A DNA stretch of 7,378 bases from an uncultured Marmoricola sp. (lineage in GTDB: Bacteria; Actinomycetota; Actinomycetes; Propionibacteriales; Nocardioidaceae): positions 1 through 7,378 of the forward strand of contig CALMMO010000297.1 of the NCBI GenBank assembly GCA_937868455.1, read 5' to 3'. A program made the translations under genes and the position numbers. Numbering within the stretch: position 1 is the stretch's first letter; each line of letters starts with the position of its first letter. This document shows positions 6,584 through 7,378 of the stretch, piece after piece. Below the pieces are notes generated by a model. The model was not told the DNA's origin, did no database searches, and saw nothing but the letters and a program-made list of their open reading frames with translations.

Positions 6584-7176
6584 CCCGCCATCCCCGCACC
6601 GTGGGTGACCACGCCATTGGCGACCTCTTTCATCGACAATCTCAAATCCATTGCGGTGCGTTGGATCCAACGGAACGCATCGGGTTCGCTCAAGCCGAGT
6701 TCGTCATGCAAGAGACTCTTGGCGCGATCGAGAAGCTTGCGGGTCTCTAGCCGATCTGCCAGGTCAGCCACCTCCGACTCAAGCGCGGTCATCTCTCGGT
6801 ATCTGCTCATCGCCAATTCGATGGCCGGCACCAAATCTGAGACTCCAAAGGGCTTCACGAGGTAGGCCATCGCACCTGCATCAACCGCCCGCTGCACCAA
6901 GTCTCGCTGGCTGAAAGCCGTCAAGATCACGACCGGGGCAATGCGTTGGCTCGTGATCTCCTCGGCGGCCGCTATCCCGTCAAGTTTGGGCATCTTGATG
7001 TCGAGGATCACCAAGTCCGGGCGCAGAGTTTGTGCGAGTTCGACCGCTTTCTCACCATCACCGGCCTGCCCAACGACGTCGTACCCCTGCTCAAAGAGCA
7101 TCTCGACAAGATCAAGTCGAATCAGGGCTTCGTCCTCGGCCACAACAACACGGGGACCTCCGGTCACAGCATTCAC
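6580..7176 (-). CDS. pdtaR: ANTAR-domain response regulator PdtaR
   Basis: PdtaR is a response regulator that acts on RNA: when phosphorylated by the histidine kinase PdtaS, its ANTAR domain binds paired hairpins in transcripts and controls termination. The 198-residue product has a receiver domain at about 8-125, with acidic Glu14-Asp15, phospho-acceptor Asp59 (in DLVILDIKMP), Thr86 and Lys108-Pro109. A helical linker RLETRKLLDRAKSLL and an ANTAR domain follow at about 133-190, including SEPDAFRWIQRTAMD (164-177). Similarity to M. tuberculosis Rv1626 is high throughout, including ILTAFSQRDLVQRA and DAGAMAYLVKPF. The GTG at 7176 has no Shine-Dalgarno sequence but TACCCT 7 nt upstream; GTG at 7167 is the alternative. 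No kinase gene is adjacent, as usual for this orphan-pair system. It is convergent with the thioesterase gene and divergent from the tRNA. Confidence 0.95.
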   Translation of the reverse strand: MNAVTGGPRVVVAEDEALIRLDLVEMLFEQGYDVVGQAGDGEKAVELAQTLRPDLVILDIKMPKLDGIAAAEEITSQRIAPVVILTAFSQRDLVQRAVDAGAMAYLVKPFGVSDLVPAIELAMSRYREMTALESEVADLADRLETRKLLDRAKSLLHDELGLSEPDAFRWIQRTAMDLRLSMKEVANGVVTHGAGMAG

Positions 7177-7183
7177 ATCGATC

Positions 7184-7189
7184 AGGGTA
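7184..7189 (-). promoter_or_regulatory. Putative -10 element of pdtaR (leaderless)
   Basis: The reverse strand reads TACCCT (TANNNT), 7 nt before the GTG at 7176. It overlaps by two bases the opposite-strand hexamer TAGTCT at 7188-7193. No clear -35 is visible. Confidence 0.4.
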
Positions 7190-7193
7190 GTCT
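7188..7193 (+). promoter_or_regulatory. Putative -10 element of the tRNA gene
   Basis: TAGTCT fits TANNNT and lies 16 nt before the tRNA 5' end, leaving a short leader for RNase P removal. It shares its TA step with the pdtaR hexamer. The -35 region would fall within the first codons of pdtaR; no good match is seen. Confidence 0.3.
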
Positions 7194-7209
7194 TCTGCCC
7201 GCATCAGTT

Positions 7210-7286
7210 GCCCCGGTATCCCAACCGGCAGAGGAAGCGGTCTCAAACACCGTCCAGTGTGGGTTCGAATCCCACCCGGGGCACCA
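7210..7286 (+). tRNA. tRNA-Leu(CAA) with class I (5-nt) variable loop, CCA encoded
   Basis: The sequence folds into a full cloverleaf. Acceptor GCCCCGG (7210-7216) pairs with CCGGGGC (7276-7282), followed by A73 and encoded CCA. The D-stem is TCC/GGA (7219-7221/7233-7235), with a GG and CAGA D-loop like that of leucine tRNAs. The anticodon stem is 7237-7241/7249-7253, including one G-U pair, with loop CTCAAAC, so the anticodon is CAA (7244-7246), reading the leucine codon UUG. The T-arm is GTGGG-TTCGAAT-CCCAC (7259-7275). Only CCAGT (7254-7258) separates the anticodon and T stems, so there is no long variable arm, unlike ordinary class II leucine tRNAs. A15 (7224) and T48 (7258) can form the Levitt pair. 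Charging by LeuRS is inferred from the anticodon, A73 and D-loop. Confidence 0.92.
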
Positions 7287-7378
7287 TTTACTTCATCGCC
7301 ACGCACCTAATTTGGATCACTGCAAAAGTCACAAGTAAACCTGGGCGGATTCGTGTGGTCATCGCAATCTTCTTGAAG
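7287..7378. other. Lower-GC tail after the tRNA, no gene identified
   Basis: These 92 bases are about 46% GC by hand count, clearly lower than the coding regions. No terminator hairpin follows the tRNA. On the minus strand two frames are open from the right edge, ending at 7307 and 7288. On the plus strand a GTG at 7355 stays open to the edge (MVIAIFLK), and TAATTT at 7308-7313 could be a -10. None of these is enough to call a gene. Confidence 0.3.

Noticed and set aside
7112..7306. Minus-strand frame reading GAPGGIRTHTGRCLRPL across the tRNA
   Set aside because: It is the translation of the tRNA complement (T-arm and D-arm), a familiar spurious protein, and it also overlaps pdtaR.
7264..7378. 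tRNA 3' end as an integration site, with the lower-GC tail as the edge of an island
   Set aside because: No integrase, no repeat of the tRNA 3' end and only 92 bases are visible; the tail may simply be intergenic.

Overview
The window reads as a compact stretch of an actinobacterial chromosome of moderately high GC. Three things point there. DprE1 and the UbiA-type decaprenyl-phosphate phosphoribosyltransferase make the decaprenyl-phosphoryl-arabinose donor of arabinogalactan-type walls. The DNA polymerase I has lost its proofreading residues and has Tyr in motif B, as in mycobacteria. The ANTAR response regulator closely resembles mycobacterial PdtaR. I cannot name genus or species.

Layout: (1) 1-2136, minus strand: dprE1 (3' end cut off by the left edge) preceded by ubiA, overlapping by 11 bp and probably one operon. 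(2) 2172-3446, plus strand: a 12-helix MOP-superfamily (Wzx/MurJ-like) flippase, divergent from ubiA across about 35 bp that hold a perfect 9-bp inverted repeat. (3) 3443-6121, minus strand: polA, complete. (4) 6164-6583, plus strand: a YdiI/MenI-like hotdog thioesterase. (5) 6580-7176, minus strand: pdtaR. (6) 7210-7286, plus strand: a tRNA with anticodon CAA (Leu) and an encoded CCA end, but only a 5-nt variable loop where leucine tRNAs normally carry a long variable arm. (7) 7287-7378: lower-GC sequence with no gene I can identify. No stretch over 300 bases lacks a gene.

Apart from the dprE1/ubiA pair, strands alternate at every gene. The three divergent gaps are only 33-42 bp. Both convergent pairs end on the same 4-bp CTAG, which supplies a TAG stop to both strands. 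Several GTG starts have no Shine-Dalgarno sequence but a TANNNT hexamer 6-8 nt upstream, the pattern expected of leaderless transcripts.

Functionally, ubiA and dprE1 are consecutive parts of one wall-precursor pathway, and the flippase may move a lipid-linked glycan across the membrane. polA, the thioesterase, pdtaR and the tRNA are housekeeping or regulatory genes with no evident shared pathway. I see no mobile element, CRISPR array or defence system. The least ordinary items are the class I-shaped tRNA-Leu(CAA), the Ala at the benzothiazinone-target cysteine of DprE1, and the doubly used CTAG stops.
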